Positions 51,082 through 60,126 of a stretch of DNA of 64,000 nucleotides are shown here, piece after piece. Location: the NCBI RefSeq assembly GCF_020404765.1, contig NZ_JAIVEM010000122.1, forward strand, positions 1 to 64,000. The letters run 5' to 3'. Origin of the DNA: Paenibacillus sp. BJ-4. GTDB lineage: Bacteria; Bacillota; Bacilli; Paenibacillales; Paenibacillaceae. The first letter of the stretch is position 1, and each line of letters opens with the position of its first letter. The position numbers and the translations under genes were made by a program. Below the pieces are notes generated by a model. That model saw only the letters and a list, made by a program, of their open reading frames with translations, was not told the origin of the DNA and made no database searches.

Positions 51082-52389
51082 ATGAGCGGTTCCAACATGG
51101 TATTGAGTACAGGAGCTAATGCACCTTTCGGTAAAGAGGATACAGTGCGGGTCACCATTACATGGAGGCATGCACCAGCTGAACTGGATGTTAGCTGTTT
51201 TATGGTAGGAGCAGACGGAAAGGTTTCCTCAGATGATTATTTCATTTTTTACAATCAACCTGCTGACCCGCATGGACATGTACGGTTACAGCGTCCGAAC
51301 GACAAAACCACTGAGTTTACTATAGCACTCAAAGAACTGGAACGAACTGGAGTGGATAAGTGTGTGTTTGCCGCCACATTGGACGGTCCAGGTACTTTTG
51401 CCGATGTGGTCGGCTGCTCTCTTACTGCTCAAGGCAAGCAATCCCATATCACCTACAGTATCACCGAGGCTACTAGTGAGACATCGCTTGTACTGGCAGA
51501 GGTGTATCGCCATACGTCTGGTTTCAAGCTTCGCGCAGTTGGGCGTGGTTTCAACGGAGGACTGAAGCCGCTTGCCGAGGCTCATGGGGTTACCGTGGAG
51601 GAAGGGGAGCCGTCAGCAGCACCGCCGTATACTGTACAGTCCAATATATCTGATACTAGACCGAATACAGTGAATTCCAAAGCGGAGGAGGAGGCTTCCT
51701 TTCCCGGTAGCGGAAAAATTAATCTGCTTAAACAGAATGTACAAATTTCACTCAAAAAGAAGCAAATAGACCGTGAAAAAGCACGAGTAGCGGTTGTATT
51801 TGACGCTTCTGGCTCCATGTCGAAACTGTACTCTAAGGGAACCGTGCAAAAAGCCTTCGAACGTGTTCTGGCTGTAGCGGCCTGCATGGATGATGACGGT
51901 GAAATGGACGTATGGTTTTTTGCGAACAAAGCCAAACGCGCTCCAAGCGTCACAGAACGGGATTACGAGAATTACGTCAAACGAAATCTTCCCGAAATTG
52001 GATATGGAAATATAGGATTTGGTAACAATGAGCCTGAAGTGATGACGGATATCATTTTAAAATATACAAAAGAAGTACCGAATGAAACAATCCCAACCTA
52101 CATTATCTTTTTCAGTGACGGTGGCGTGTATGAAACGAAAAAAATATCAAAGTTACTGATCAAGTGCTCGGGAACTCCGATTTTCTGGCAATTTGTTGGT
52201 CTTGGTAATGCCGATTACGGAGTCCTTCAAAAGTTGGATGATCTGCGCGGTCGCGTAGTGGATAATGCAGATTTTTTTGCCTTGGATGACATCGACTCCG
52301 TGACAGACGCAGAATTGTACGACCGTCTGCTGAACGAGTTCCCAGGATGGCTCAAACAGGTACGAGCTAAGGGAATATTACGGAGCTAA
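51082..52389 (+). CDS. TerD domain plus von Willebrand A domain protein (TerF-like)
   Basis: 435 residues from ATG 51082 (SD AGGAGG); the open frame to 50722 runs antisense to the araC-type gene and is rejected. The N-terminal TerD domain (1-185) has the calcium-site blocks SCFMVGADGKVSSDDYFIFY and ALKELERTGVDKCVFAATLD. A linker of about 50 residues leads to a C-terminal VWA domain (about 235-430) with an intact MIDAS DASGSMS and a later Asp in IIFFSDGG. This is the domain order of TerF. Ter proteins are tied to tellurite and phage/toxin stress; here no terABCZ or other partner is nearby, so it stands alone. Confidence 0.88.
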   Translation: MSGSNMVLSTGANAPFGKEDTVRVTITWRHAPAELDVSCFMVGADGKVSSDDYFIFYNQPADPHGHVRLQRPNDKTTEFTIALKELERTGVDKCVFAATLDGPGTFADVVGCSLTAQGKQSHITYSITEATSETSLVLAEVYRHTSGFKLRAVGRGFNGGLKPLAEAHGVTVEEGEPSAAPPYTVQSNISDTRPNTVNSKAEEEASFPGSGKINLLKQNVQISLKKKQIDREKARVAVVFDASGSMSKLYSKGTVQKAFERVLAVAACMDDDGEMDVWFFANKAKRAPSVTERDYENYVKRNLPEIGYGNIGFGNNEPEVMTDIILKYTKEVPNETIPTYIIFFSDGGVYETKKISKLLIKCSGTPIFWQFVGLGNADYGVLQKLDDLRGRVVDNADFFALDDIDSVTDAELYDRLLNEFPGWLKQVRAKGILRS

Positions 52390-52453
52390 TTCCTCGCCGC
52401 AATGCGAATACCGCGTCAGATTAACACATCTCCATGCCCCCCTGCATAATCAC

Positions 52454-52564
52454 TTAAATATCATCAAGTAGAGCAATAAGAGGCACAATGACCGCTGATA
52501 AAGCAATCCTCAGCGAAATCATTCCGCCTCTGTCTTTCTTCAGTTTGTCCTCTATCCATTTCAA
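52454..52564 (-). CDS. Possible 36-residue membrane peptide
   Basis: A frame from TTG 52564 gives LKWIEDKLKKDRGG then MISLRIALSAVIVPLIALLD, a charged helix and one membrane segment. GGGAG lies right before the TTG, too close for a good SD, and a stop in frame lies 8 codons upstream. The pattern (amphipathic helix plus TM) resembles small membrane peptides or a gene tail. Weakly supported. Confidence 0.3.
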   Translation of the reverse strand: MKWIEDKLKKDRGGMISLRIALSAVIVPLIALLDDI

Positions 52565-52688
52565 TCTCCCTATCAGATCCTATTTCTTTCATTTCCTAAT
52601 TGGATATTTTCATGTAGTATAAGTCTAATTGAAGTAACCCTGTTTGGGCTATGCTGAAGCTATACACTTTATAAAGGAGGATTTCAGA

Positions 52689-54032
52689 TTGAAATCAAAT
52701 GAAGCAACTTTGCACAAAAAGCTGCGCCCTAGGCATATTACCTTTATGGCTATGGGCGGAGTCATCGGAACCGGTATTTTTAAAGGAAGTACCGAAACGA
52801 TTAGCTTGGCAGGACCTGGAGTTATTTTATCCTATGTCTTTGCGGGGCTTTTGCTTCTGGTCGTTATGGGCGCAATTGCCGAGATGGCCACCGTCTACCC
52901 TAACATGAATATGAAGGATTTTATTCGTAAAGCTTTTGGAGAGCGCCTTTCCTTTATCATCGGCTGGCTGTATTGCTTTATGTGGCTGGCTGTCTGTGTC
53001 ATTGAGGTCATCGCAGCGGGAAGCTTTCTGCAATACTGGTTTCAGGATGTTCCCTTATGGGTACTCAGCTTAGCAAGTGCGGCCTTCATTATCATCGTCA
53101 ACATGCTGAGTGTCGGAGGTTTCGGGGAGCTGGAATTTTGGCTTGCAGGGATTAAGATTGCCATGATTATCATCTTTATCGCCTTGGGTGGCTGTATATT
53201 GTTCGGCATTATCCCCACGGAAACTCCACCTTATCTGAGCAATTACGCACAGCATGGGGGATTTTTACCCAATGGCTGGCTGGCTATTTTTTCGGCACTG
53301 CTGGTAGTTACCTTTTCCTATGGAGGGTCCGAGCTCATTGGTCTGACGTTAACGGAGACCGAAAATCCGGAAAAAGTGCTGCCTAAGGTAGTTAAAAGCT
53401 TTATTTTGCGAGTTGTCTTGTTTTACACCTTGCCGATCCTCATTATTTGTGGCTTGATTCCCTGGAATCAGCTGGATGCGAATACCAGTCCGTTTGTACA
53501 GGTACTGTCTTCGGTAGGGCTTCAAGGCTCGGCCCATGTCATGAACTTTATCCTGATCACTGCCGTACTGTCTGCCGCCAATTCGGGAATTTACGGTGCT
53601 ACACGCATGCTGCATTCACTGGCAATCAATGGGGAAGGGCCTAAATCACTCGCGCGGGTATCATCGAATGGAGTGCCGGTGAATAGCCTCAAATTGTGTG
53701 CTGTGATTCTGATTGTGGGCTCCATGGTTGCTTATATTGCTCAGGATGGACTGTTCCGCATTTTGATGGCCGTGCCTGGCTTTGTTGTGCTGCTCGTCTG
53801 GAGCTGTATTTGCCTGTCCCAGTTAAAGCTGCGCAAATCATATCCGATAGAGCCCAGCTTCAAAATATGGGGATTTCCTTATATCACGGCGATAACGGTC
53901 GGATGTCTGTGGGTGATTGCACTCCTGTTCCTGCTTGACCCGCAAAATCGGATCAGCATTAGCGTATGCGTGGCTTTCATGGCATTCCTAATCATTTGGT
54001 CTTTGGTGAAGTTCCGGAGAAAGCAGGCGTAA
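52689..54032 (+). CDS. Amino-acid permease, APC superfamily
   Basis: 447 residues from TTG 52689, eight bases after GGAGG; an upstream ATG at 52644 has no SD. Twelve membrane segments. The TM1 signature GGVIGTGIFKGS (GxGxF-type substrate loop) and the conserved ETENPEKVLPKVVKSF loop place it with AAT/GABA-permease-type amino-acid/proton symporters. Substrate not predictable with confidence; basic or branched amino acids or GABA are options. The next gene follows 7 bases later. Confidence 0.9.
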   Translation: MKSNEATLHKKLRPRHITFMAMGGVIGTGIFKGSTETISLAGPGVILSYVFAGLLLLVVMGAIAEMATVYPNMNMKDFIRKAFGERLSFIIGWLYCFMWLAVCVIEVIAAGSFLQYWFQDVPLWVLSLASAAFIIIVNMLSVGGFGELEFWLAGIKIAMIIIFIALGGCILFGIIPTETPPYLSNYAQHGGFLPNGWLAIFSALLVVTFSYGGSELIGLTLTETENPEKVLPKVVKSFILRVVLFYTLPILIICGLIPWNQLDANTSPFVQVLSSVGLQGSAHVMNFILITAVLSAANSGIYGATRMLHSLAINGEGPKSLARVSSNGVPVNSLKLCAVILIVGSMVAYIAQDGLFRILMAVPGFVVLLVWSCICLSQLKLRKSYPIEPSFKIWGFPYITAITVGCLWVIALLFLLDPQNRISISVCVAFMAFLIIWSLVKFRRKQA

Positions 54033-54039
54033 GTAGCTC

Positions 54040-55194
54040 ATGATTCAATCGTATCTGTTTCCTGTTTCATATGCATTTCTGGCGTTCCCTTTTGCTGCGT
54101 TATTGTTTACACTGCCCTTTCTCATCGTGCAATATCGTAGACATGGCTATATTCACAAGGCTAGAGCATGGCTGCTTTACCTGATGCTTTTATACTTGAT
54201 GAACGCCTTCTTTTTGGTCATTTTACCGCTTCCGTCATCGCGTCATAACCCAGCATTAGCCGGGGGAGCGTTGCAGTTAATACCCTTGCAATTCATTCAC
54301 GACATTATAAGAGAAACCTCGATCTCACCCGCTCATCCCTCCAGTTATCTTCATTTACTGAAGGAACGGGCTTTCCTGCAAGTGGCTTTTAACGTCCTCA
54401 TGACCGTACCTTTCGGCATGTTCTTACGTTATTATTTCCGTGCGCGATGGGGATGGTGCCTGATTCTGTCCTTTGCCCTGTCCCTCTTCTTTGAGATAAC
54501 GCAGTTGTCAGGACTGTATGGATTTTTTGACCATGCGTATCGCGTGTTCGATGTAGACGATCTGATGGCTAATACATTGGGCGGTATGTTGGGCTTTCTA
54601 TTGGGTGAATGGTTTTCACGTTTCCTTCCCCGCCTGGAGCATCTGGACAAGCATTTGGACATTACCACCAAGCGGGTATCCTATACGAGACGGGGCGTAG
54701 CCTTTTTCTTGGATTCTATCGTTTGGATCGGGCTACTCGGCATAATGAAGTCCTTGCATGTGTCAGCTGCTTTTTGGGTGTCCAGCGGAGTGTACTTTAT
54801 GGTCGCTCCTTATCTGACGAATGGGCGAACTCCAGGGAAATGGCTGGTGCGTATTCATCTTACAGGAACCGGAAAACGAATTTCGCTGTGGGAGATCATA
54901 AAGCGCTACAGCCTATTGTACTGGTTATATTTCGGGCTTAACTATGTGCTGGCTGGTCCTGTGCTGTGGCCTCAGGTCTCTCCATGGGCAAGTGTTCTGA
55001 TCAGCCTTTTATTGTTGGTGATGAACGGGTGGTTCTTTTTCCATCTCGTCATACGCCTGTTCAAGAAAGGCCCCTTATTCTATGAAGAGCTTAGTCATAC
55101 TTCGCATCAGATTAGTTGGCCCAAGCACTATCACCGTCCTCAAGGTGACACCGTTAATGCTGTAGATACATCGGAAGCTCATACGGACGTCTAA
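54040..55194 (+). CDS. VanZ-RDD family membrane protein
   Basis: 384 residues. The N-terminal VanZ-like domain (1-190) has four to five membrane segments with PLQFIHDIIRE, FNVLMTVPFGMFLRY, FEITQLSGLYG and DVDDLMANTLGGMLGFLLG. The C-terminal RDD domain (about 210-350) has RRGVAFFLDSIVWIG, NGRTPGKWLVRIHL and more segments. Such two-domain proteins are common in Firmicutes; VanZ gives slight teicoplanin tolerance in enterococci, but the cellular role is unknown. Probably co-transcribed with the permease. Confidence 0.9.
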   Translation: MIQSYLFPVSYAFLAFPFAALLFTLPFLIVQYRRHGYIHKARAWLLYLMLLYLMNAFFLVILPLPSSRHNPALAGGALQLIPLQFIHDIIRETSISPAHPSSYLHLLKERAFLQVAFNVLMTVPFGMFLRYYFRARWGWCLILSFALSLFFEITQLSGLYGFFDHAYRVFDVDDLMANTLGGMLGFLLGEWFSRFLPRLEHLDKHLDITTKRVSYTRRGVAFFLDSIVWIGLLGIMKSLHVSAAFWVSSGVYFMVAPYLTNGRTPGKWLVRIHLTGTGKRISLWEIIKRYSLLYWLYFGLNYVLAGPVLWPQVSPWASVLISLLLLVMNGWFFFHLVIRLFKKGPLFYEELSHTSHQISWPKHYHRPQGDTVNAVDTSEAHTDV

Positions 55195-55203
55195 GTCAGC
55201 ATA

Positions 55204-55250
55204 AAAAAACAGGCGAAGCAAAGGAAGTTCCTTTGTCCGCCTGTTTTTAT
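55204..55250 (+). terminator. Bidirectional terminator between 54040-55194 and the nitroreductase gene
   Basis: AACAGGCG (55208-55215) pairs with CGCCTGTT (55238-55245), with inner CAAAGGAA/TTCCTTTG pairing, and T-runs lie on both sides (TTTTTATTTT on plus). Confidence 0.93.
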
Positions 55251-55279
55251 TTTATATAATAAACGATAGCTCGCAGCTC

Positions 55280-55933
55280 TTATTTCCACTGTGCAATTTG
55301 ATCAATGGGCAAGCGTGTAGATGGATGACCTTCGTTGACACCTTTACCCATGGAAATGAGCATCACAGGAACATAACGATCTTTTTCCAGGCCAAAGGCT
55401 TCAGCAATTTTATCCTTGTCATATCCACCGATAGCGTTGGTGTCGTAGCCGTGAGCGCGAGCTACCAGCATAAGCTGCATGGATACCAAACCACCGTCAA
55501 TCAGGACCGTTTCTCTGTTCACAACGGGATCAAGCGCTGCAAAGTGAGCTGCTACTTTTTCCTGTTGCATTTCTTTAATGTCTTTTGGCATATAGCCCAA
55601 TTCTACAGCTTCTCCAAAAATTTGCTCAAAATAATCAAAGTTGTTCAGATCTCCGAACACCGCGATCACTGCCGAAGAGGTCTCCACTTGACGTTGGTTA
55701 AAACTTGCCAGTGGTGCCAGGGTTGCTTTGCCCTCCGGGCTGTCAATCACGAGGAAGCGCCAAGGCTGCAGGTTAATGGAAGATGGAGCGCGTGTAGCTT
55801 CCGTTAAAATCTCAGTCATTTCCTCGCGGCTGATCTTCACGGACGGGTCGTATTCTTTAATAGAACGACGTCCGAGTGCAATCTCTTTAAAATCATTCGT
55901 TTTTACAGTGTTGGATGTGCTCGTATTATTCAT
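55280..55933 (-). CDS. Nitroreductase-family NAD(P)H oxidoreductase
   Basis: 217 residues. FMN-binding family landmarks: RRSIKEYDPSVKISREEM at the N-terminus, EATRAPSSINLQPWRFLVID and GYDTNAIGGYDKDKIAEAF, then VPVMLISMGK near the end. It reduces nitro-aromatics or quinones with NAD(P)H; the natural substrate is unknown. It lies 53 bases after a MarR-type gene on the same strand, so it is likely controlled by that regulator (operators at 56466-56492). A SD (AAGGAG) precedes ATG 55933. Confidence 0.92.
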   Translation of the reverse strand: MNNTSTSNTVKTNDFKEIALGRRSIKEYDPSVKISREEMTEILTEATRAPSSINLQPWRFLVIDSPEGKATLAPLASFNQRQVETSSAVIAVFGDLNNFDYFEQIFGEAVELGYMPKDIKEMQQEKVAAHFAALDPVVNRETVLIDGGLVSMQLMLVARAHGYDTNAIGGYDKDKIAEAFGLEKDRYVPVMLISMGKGVNEGHPSTRLPIDQIAQWK

Positions 55934-55986
55934 TCAAATCTCTCCTTGTTCCCCTGCGGGATATAATCGTTATTATGGAATTTCAG

Positions 55987-56379
55987 TCAGTCCATCTCGG
56001 ATATGTGACCATTCATGATTCGCAGCATATCAGCTAGCTGATGCCGCTCAGCCTCGTCGAAGCTCTGGAGCAGCCGATCCACAAACTGCGAGCGCTCCTG
56101 TCTGAAGGTAATAATGCGCTCACGCCCATAATCGGTCAGGCTTACCAAGGTAACTCTGTTGTCCTCGAGCTTGGTGCGCCGTGTGACCATTGCATTCGCC
56201 TCAAGCTGCTTCAAATGGCGGGTTACGGCTGCCCCGTCGATACCAATCTCTTTTTGCAGCAGGGTTTGACTAATCTCCTCCACCTGATACAACTTGCATA
56301 ACAGCTGTAATCTGGATGCGCTGATTCCTGCACAACGCTCAAACTTGCAGCTAATCTCTTTATTCAGCAGCAACAGCAT
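55987..56379 (-). CDS. MarR-family transcriptional regulator
   Basis: 130 residues from ATG 56379. Winged-helix core: ISQTLLQKEIGIDGAAVTRH, LKQLEANAMVTRRTKLEDNR and VSLTDYGRERI. The ATG lacks an SD. In the same frame 17 codons upstream, an ATT codon directly follows AGGGAGGAGGG, and the residues between (TQTSSEAESIFDMLLL) look like a normal MarR first helix, so the true start may be a rare ATT codon at about 56430. It heads a two-gene unit with the nitroreductase. Two TTGAT-N2-ATCAA palindromes upstream suggest autorepression. Confidence 0.88.
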   Translation of the reverse strand: MLLLLNKEISCKFERCAGISASRLQLLCKLYQVEEISQTLLQKEIGIDGAAVTRHLKQLEANAMVTRRTKLEDNRVTLVSLTDYGRERIITFRQERSQFVDRLLQSFDEAERHQLADMLRIMNGHISEMD

Positions 56380-56465
56380 GTCAAAAATAGACTCAGCCTC
56401 AGATGACGTTTGGGTGATAGCAATCCCTCCTCCCTAAAATATCGCTAGGCTTTGTGATACAACCG

Positions 56466-56492
56466 TTGATCCATCAACCATTGATCTATCAA
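56466..56492. promoter_or_regulatory. Tandem MarR-type operators
   Basis: TTGATCCATCAA (56466-56477) and TTGATCTATCAA (56481-56492) are two palindromic copies of TTGAT-N2-ATCAA, 15 bp apart centre to centre, upstream of the MarR-type gene. This is a common MarR-family operator form. Confidence 0.78.
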
Positions 56493-56549
56493 GTAATATA
56501 CATCCTCTTTAAAAATAAATCAAGTCCCTGAGAAAAATAAAGTAACTAT

Positions 56550-56600
56550 TTCAAATAAAAGCTGAGCACCCCAGCAAGGGACACTCAGCTTTATTTTTAT
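56550..56600 (-). terminator. Terminator after gdhA
   Basis: On the minus strand AAAGCTGAG (56592-56584) pairs with CTCAGCTTT (56566-56558), followed by TATTTG; T-runs lie on both sides. It lies 66 bases after the gdhA stop. Confidence 0.82.
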
Positions 56601-56666
56601 TAGCTTACTTATTCAATATACGTGTACTCACTTATTTCTACGCTAGTGTCCTAGGCTGCCGTTGAG

Positions 56667-58043
56667 TTAGACAATCCCATGGGACAGCATCGCGTCAGCC
56701 ACACGAACAAATCCAGCGATATTCGCACCTACAACCAGATTGCCAGGCACACCGTATTCCTCAGCTGCCTTCACACTGTTAGCATAGATATTTTTCATAA
56801 TATCATGCAGCTTGGCATCTACTTCCTCAAAGGTCCATGATAGGCGCATGCTGTTCTGTGACATTTCGAGCGCCGAGACCGCAACTCCACCTGCATTGGC
56901 AGCTTTGGCTGGTCCAAATAGCACTCCATTGTCCAAAAATACTTCAATCGCTTGTAGCGTGGATGGCATATTGGCACCTTCGCCCACAGCTTTTACGCCA
57001 TTGCTCACCAGCAGTTGTGCTGCATGCTCGTCAATTTCGTTCTGTGTAGCGCATGGCAATGCGATATCGCATGGGATCGACCAGATTCCCGAACAGCCTT
57101 CTGTATAGATTGCGCCTGGACGCTCTTGAGTATACTCGCTAATCCGCAGACGATTCACTTCTTTAAGCTGCTTTACCAGCTTCAAATCAATGCCCTCGGG
57201 ATCATAGATATAGCCATTCGAGTCACTACATGCCACGACTGTAGCACCGAGCTGCTGTGCTTTTTCAATCGCATAAATAGATACATTCCCCGAACCCGAC
57301 ACGACAACACGTTTTCCCTCAAAGGATGTGTCTTGGGCATGCAGCATTTCATTTACAAAATACACACAGCCATAGCCCGTCGCTTCTGTACGCGTTAGGC
57401 TGCCGCCGTAGTGAATTCCCTTACCTGTCAGGACGCCACCTTCATGTCCGCCACGTATCCGCTTGTACTGTCCGAACATGTAACCGATCTCACGCCCGCC
57501 TACTCCAATATCCCCTGCCGGAACGTCGGCATCCGGGCCGATATATTTATGCAACTCGGTCATGAAGCTTTGTGTAAAACGCATCACTTCGTTATCTGAT
57601 TTCCCTTTGGGATCAAAATCGGAACCGCCTTTGCCACCGCCAATAGGAAGGCCCGTCAAAGCATTTTTGAAAATTTGCTCGAATCCCAAAAATTTGACGA
57701 TCCCCAGATACACGGATGGATGGAAGCGAATTCCACCTTTATAAGGACCAATTGCACTGTTAAACTGCACGCGGAAGCCTCGATTGACCTGTACATTCCC
57801 TGCATCATCCACCCAAGGTATACGGAAGGTAATGACACGCTCCGGCTCCACCAGCCGTTCCAAAAGCCCCTGTTGCATATACTTGGGATGCTTAGCCAGC
57901 ACCGGAACCAGCGAATCCAGTATTTCCTTGACGGCCTGATGGAATTCATTTTCATGAGGATTACGCGCAATTACCTTCTCAAAAACGGACTGCACATATT
58001 TGGCTGCTGCCTCTTGACTCTGCTCTGAACGGATAATGGTCAC
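56667..58043 (-). CDS. gdhA: NADP-type glutamate dehydrogenase
   Basis: 458 residues, the size of the hexameric NADP-linked enzyme. Motifs: GPYKGGIRFHPSV, the catalytic-lysine and glycine loop GLPIGGGKGGSDFDP with KGKSDNEVMRF, DVPAGDIGVGGREIGY, the cofactor fold VVVSGSGNVSIYAIEKA, and VGEGANMPST. The start is GTG 58043, 12 bases after AAAGGGG. It assimilates ammonium into glutamate. The 58044-58435 region upstream holds no other gene; A/T-rich promoter DNA is likely but I cannot fix the hexamers. Confidence 0.95.
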   Translation of the reverse strand: MTIIRSEQSQEAAAKYVQSVFEKVIARNPHENEFHQAVKEILDSLVPVLAKHPKYMQQGLLERLVEPERVITFRIPWVDDAGNVQVNRGFRVQFNSAIGPYKGGIRFHPSVYLGIVKFLGFEQIFKNALTGLPIGGGKGGSDFDPKGKSDNEVMRFTQSFMTELHKYIGPDADVPAGDIGVGGREIGYMFGQYKRIRGGHEGGVLTGKGIHYGGSLTRTEATGYGCVYFVNEMLHAQDTSFEGKRVVVSGSGNVSIYAIEKAQQLGATVVACSDSNGYIYDPEGIDLKLVKQLKEVNRLRISEYTQERPGAIYTEGCSGIWSIPCDIALPCATQNEIDEHAAQLLVSNGVKAVGEGANMPSTLQAIEVFLDNGVLFGPAKAANAGGVAVSALEMSQNSMRLSWTFEEVDAKLHDIMKNIYANSVKAAEEYGVPGNLVVGANIAGFVRVADAMLSHGIV

Positions 58044-58435
58044 TTTTTAAATACACCCCTTTATATATTAGCCCCTCTGTTAGATGATGGAACGACTTGA
58101 TCCTGCACCCGCGAGAGTGGATCTTTATGTATTCATAAAATTTAGTTAACTATACATGATTTTTTATATAAATACATCTGATTTGCTTATAAAAAATTTT
58201 TGTCTCCTTCATTAAATAACTCTATGAACCTGTCATTGCCTGTTATATTCCTACAGCGTAATCCCTTGATTTACGGGCTTTTTTCACGATTTCCAAGAGC
58301 TTCACATCTCACTCAACATGGGATAATTATGTGAACAAATTGAAACTAAATCTCAAATAAAAGCTAAGAAGCCATGCCATTTATCATTTCCACTAATCTT
58401 ATTTACACACACCATATCTGGAAAATATGGAAATA

Positions 58436-58475
58436 ACAAAAAGAGGCTGGCGCTCAGGGCGTAGCCTCTTTTCTC
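58436..58475 (-). terminator. Terminator after thrC
   Basis: On the minus strand AAGAGGCT (58470-58463) pairs with AGCCTCTT (58448-58441), followed by TTTGTTATTT. It lies about 45 bases after the thrC stop. Confidence 0.9.
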
Positions 58476-58519
58476 GTCCTGTAAAGGTGTAACTCACTCA
58501 CCATTACCGAAATATTCTG

Positions 58520-59911
58520 TTACACATAAAAGGCTTCAAGCTCACGCACAATTTCTGCCTCGTCGTGCTCTACCACCTGTTGGTGCTGCGGCTTGGAGAA
58601 CAATTGTTCAATTTGTGCCGGGAACTCCTGCTTGATGTCCACCAGACGGATCGCTTCATCGAATTTGGCCGGATGCGCTGTCGCAAAGGTCACACATACT
58701 TCGTCCGCGCCATTATACGCCTCATACGCGGCAATACCGCAAGCCGTATGCGGGTCCAGCAAATAATCGTATTCGGCTTTATACTTTTTGATCAGTTCCA
58801 GACACTGCTCATTTGAAGCACCGAGCGCTTCAAAATCCTGCTGGACCCGTTTCAAATCCTCTGCACTGATCACAATCCGTCCCTCGGTTTTGAGACTATT
58901 CATGTATTCAGATACCTTCGTCGCATCCTCTCCGAGGAAGTAGTACAGGTATCTTTCGAAGTTGCTCGCCACCTGAATGTCCATGGAAGGACTATACGTG
59001 CTTTTGAAGTCGCCTGGCTTGTATTCACCTGTTTTCACAAAGCGCTCCAAAATATTATTTTCATTGGTTGCAATGATCAGCTTATGGATCGGCAGACCCA
59101 TTTTCTTCGCAAGAAAGCCGGAAAAGATATTGCCAAAGTTGCCGGATGGCACGCTGACATTGATCTTTTTCGCACCCGCAGACTCCTGCGCCCGGAAATA
59201 AGCATAGAAGTAATATACCGTCTGCGCCAAAATACGCACAAAGTTAATCGAGTTAATCGCCCGCAGATGATGTTTGGCTTTGAAGTCCAAATCTGCAAAC
59301 AGGTCCTTAATGACTTTTTGACAATCGTCAAAGTTCCCTTTTACGGAAAGATTCAGTACATTTTTATCATCAACGGTCGTCATTTGCAGCTCTTGTACCT
59401 TACTCACTTTTTGATGCGGATGCAAAATACAAATTTTAATGCCTTCCTTGCCGCGCACGCCCTGAATAGCTGCCGCCCCGGTATCGCCCGAGGTTGCACC
59501 CAAAATGTGAATGATCTCATTCTGCTTTTTGGATACATAGGAATAAAATTCACCCATAAATTGCAGCGCCACATCCTTGAACGCGAACGTAGGCCCGTGG
59601 AACAGCTCCAAAATAGACAGGGAATCATTGATTTTCTTCACTGGCGTAACTTCCGGGTGACGGAAGCTCGCGTAACTGCGCTCCACCAGTTGCTCCAAAT
59701 CTTCGCGAGGAATCTCATCATTGATATACAGCGCAAAAACTTCCAGCAGCAGTTCTCTGTAGCTCAATGTAGCCCATTGCTCCAGCGTAGCTACCGACAC
59801 GGTCGGAATCTGCTCAGGTACCATCAGACCTCCATCGTCAGCTAACCCCATGAGCACGGTATCAATAAATCCCTTGGCTTCTACTCGACCTCTAGTGCTT
59901 ATATATCTCAT
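58520..59911 (-). CDS. thrC: Threonine synthase
   Basis: 463 residues from ATG 59911 (MRYISTRG; SD GGGGGA); the longer frame has no SD. The N-terminal DDGGLMVPEQ block and the PLP lysine in PTFAFKDVALQFMGEF are intact, with the phosphate-binding loop GATSGDTGAAAI and SVPSGNFGNI. The length and motifs place it with the long bacterial/fungal ThrC clade. It converts O-phosphohomoserine to threonine. It stands alone here, without hom or thrB. Confidence 0.95.
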   Translation of the reverse strand: MRYISTRGRVEAKGFIDTVLMGLADDGGLMVPEQIPTVSVATLEQWATLSYRELLLEVFALYINDEIPREDLEQLVERSYASFRHPEVTPVKKINDSLSILELFHGPTFAFKDVALQFMGEFYSYVSKKQNEIIHILGATSGDTGAAAIQGVRGKEGIKICILHPHQKVSKVQELQMTTVDDKNVLNLSVKGNFDDCQKVIKDLFADLDFKAKHHLRAINSINFVRILAQTVYYFYAYFRAQESAGAKKINVSVPSGNFGNIFSGFLAKKMGLPIHKLIIATNENNILERFVKTGEYKPGDFKSTYSPSMDIQVASNFERYLYYFLGEDATKVSEYMNSLKTEGRIVISAEDLKRVQQDFEALGASNEQCLELIKKYKAEYDYLLDPHTACGIAAYEAYNGADEVCVTFATAHPAKFDEAIRLVDIKQEFPAQIEQLFSKPQHQQVVEHDEAEIVRELEAFYV

Positions 59912-60126
59912 ATACATCCCCCAATAAAAATTCAATTCGAACCTTTTTTCGAATATATTATTGTCTATAATACCCTGTCGCGGTGCTGTAACCAAGCCTT
60001 TTTTTCATATTTCAAAGACTTTCTCCTACTTTACCATACCTCGATGCATCAGGCATCTGTCATCGCTAAGCAATTAAAACGTCAGGAACAGCCCGTGAGT
60101 CTGAAAAAAGAAGGCCGCTCCAGTCA

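Noticed and set aside
52454..52564. Small membrane peptide as a firm gene
   Set aside because: Kept only as a low-confidence entry: the SD is too close to the TTG and no promoter or terminator is visible.
56812..57744. Several plus-strand frames of 60-127 codons over gdhA
   Set aside because: All are antisense shadows of the complete gdhA gene, without SD or domains.
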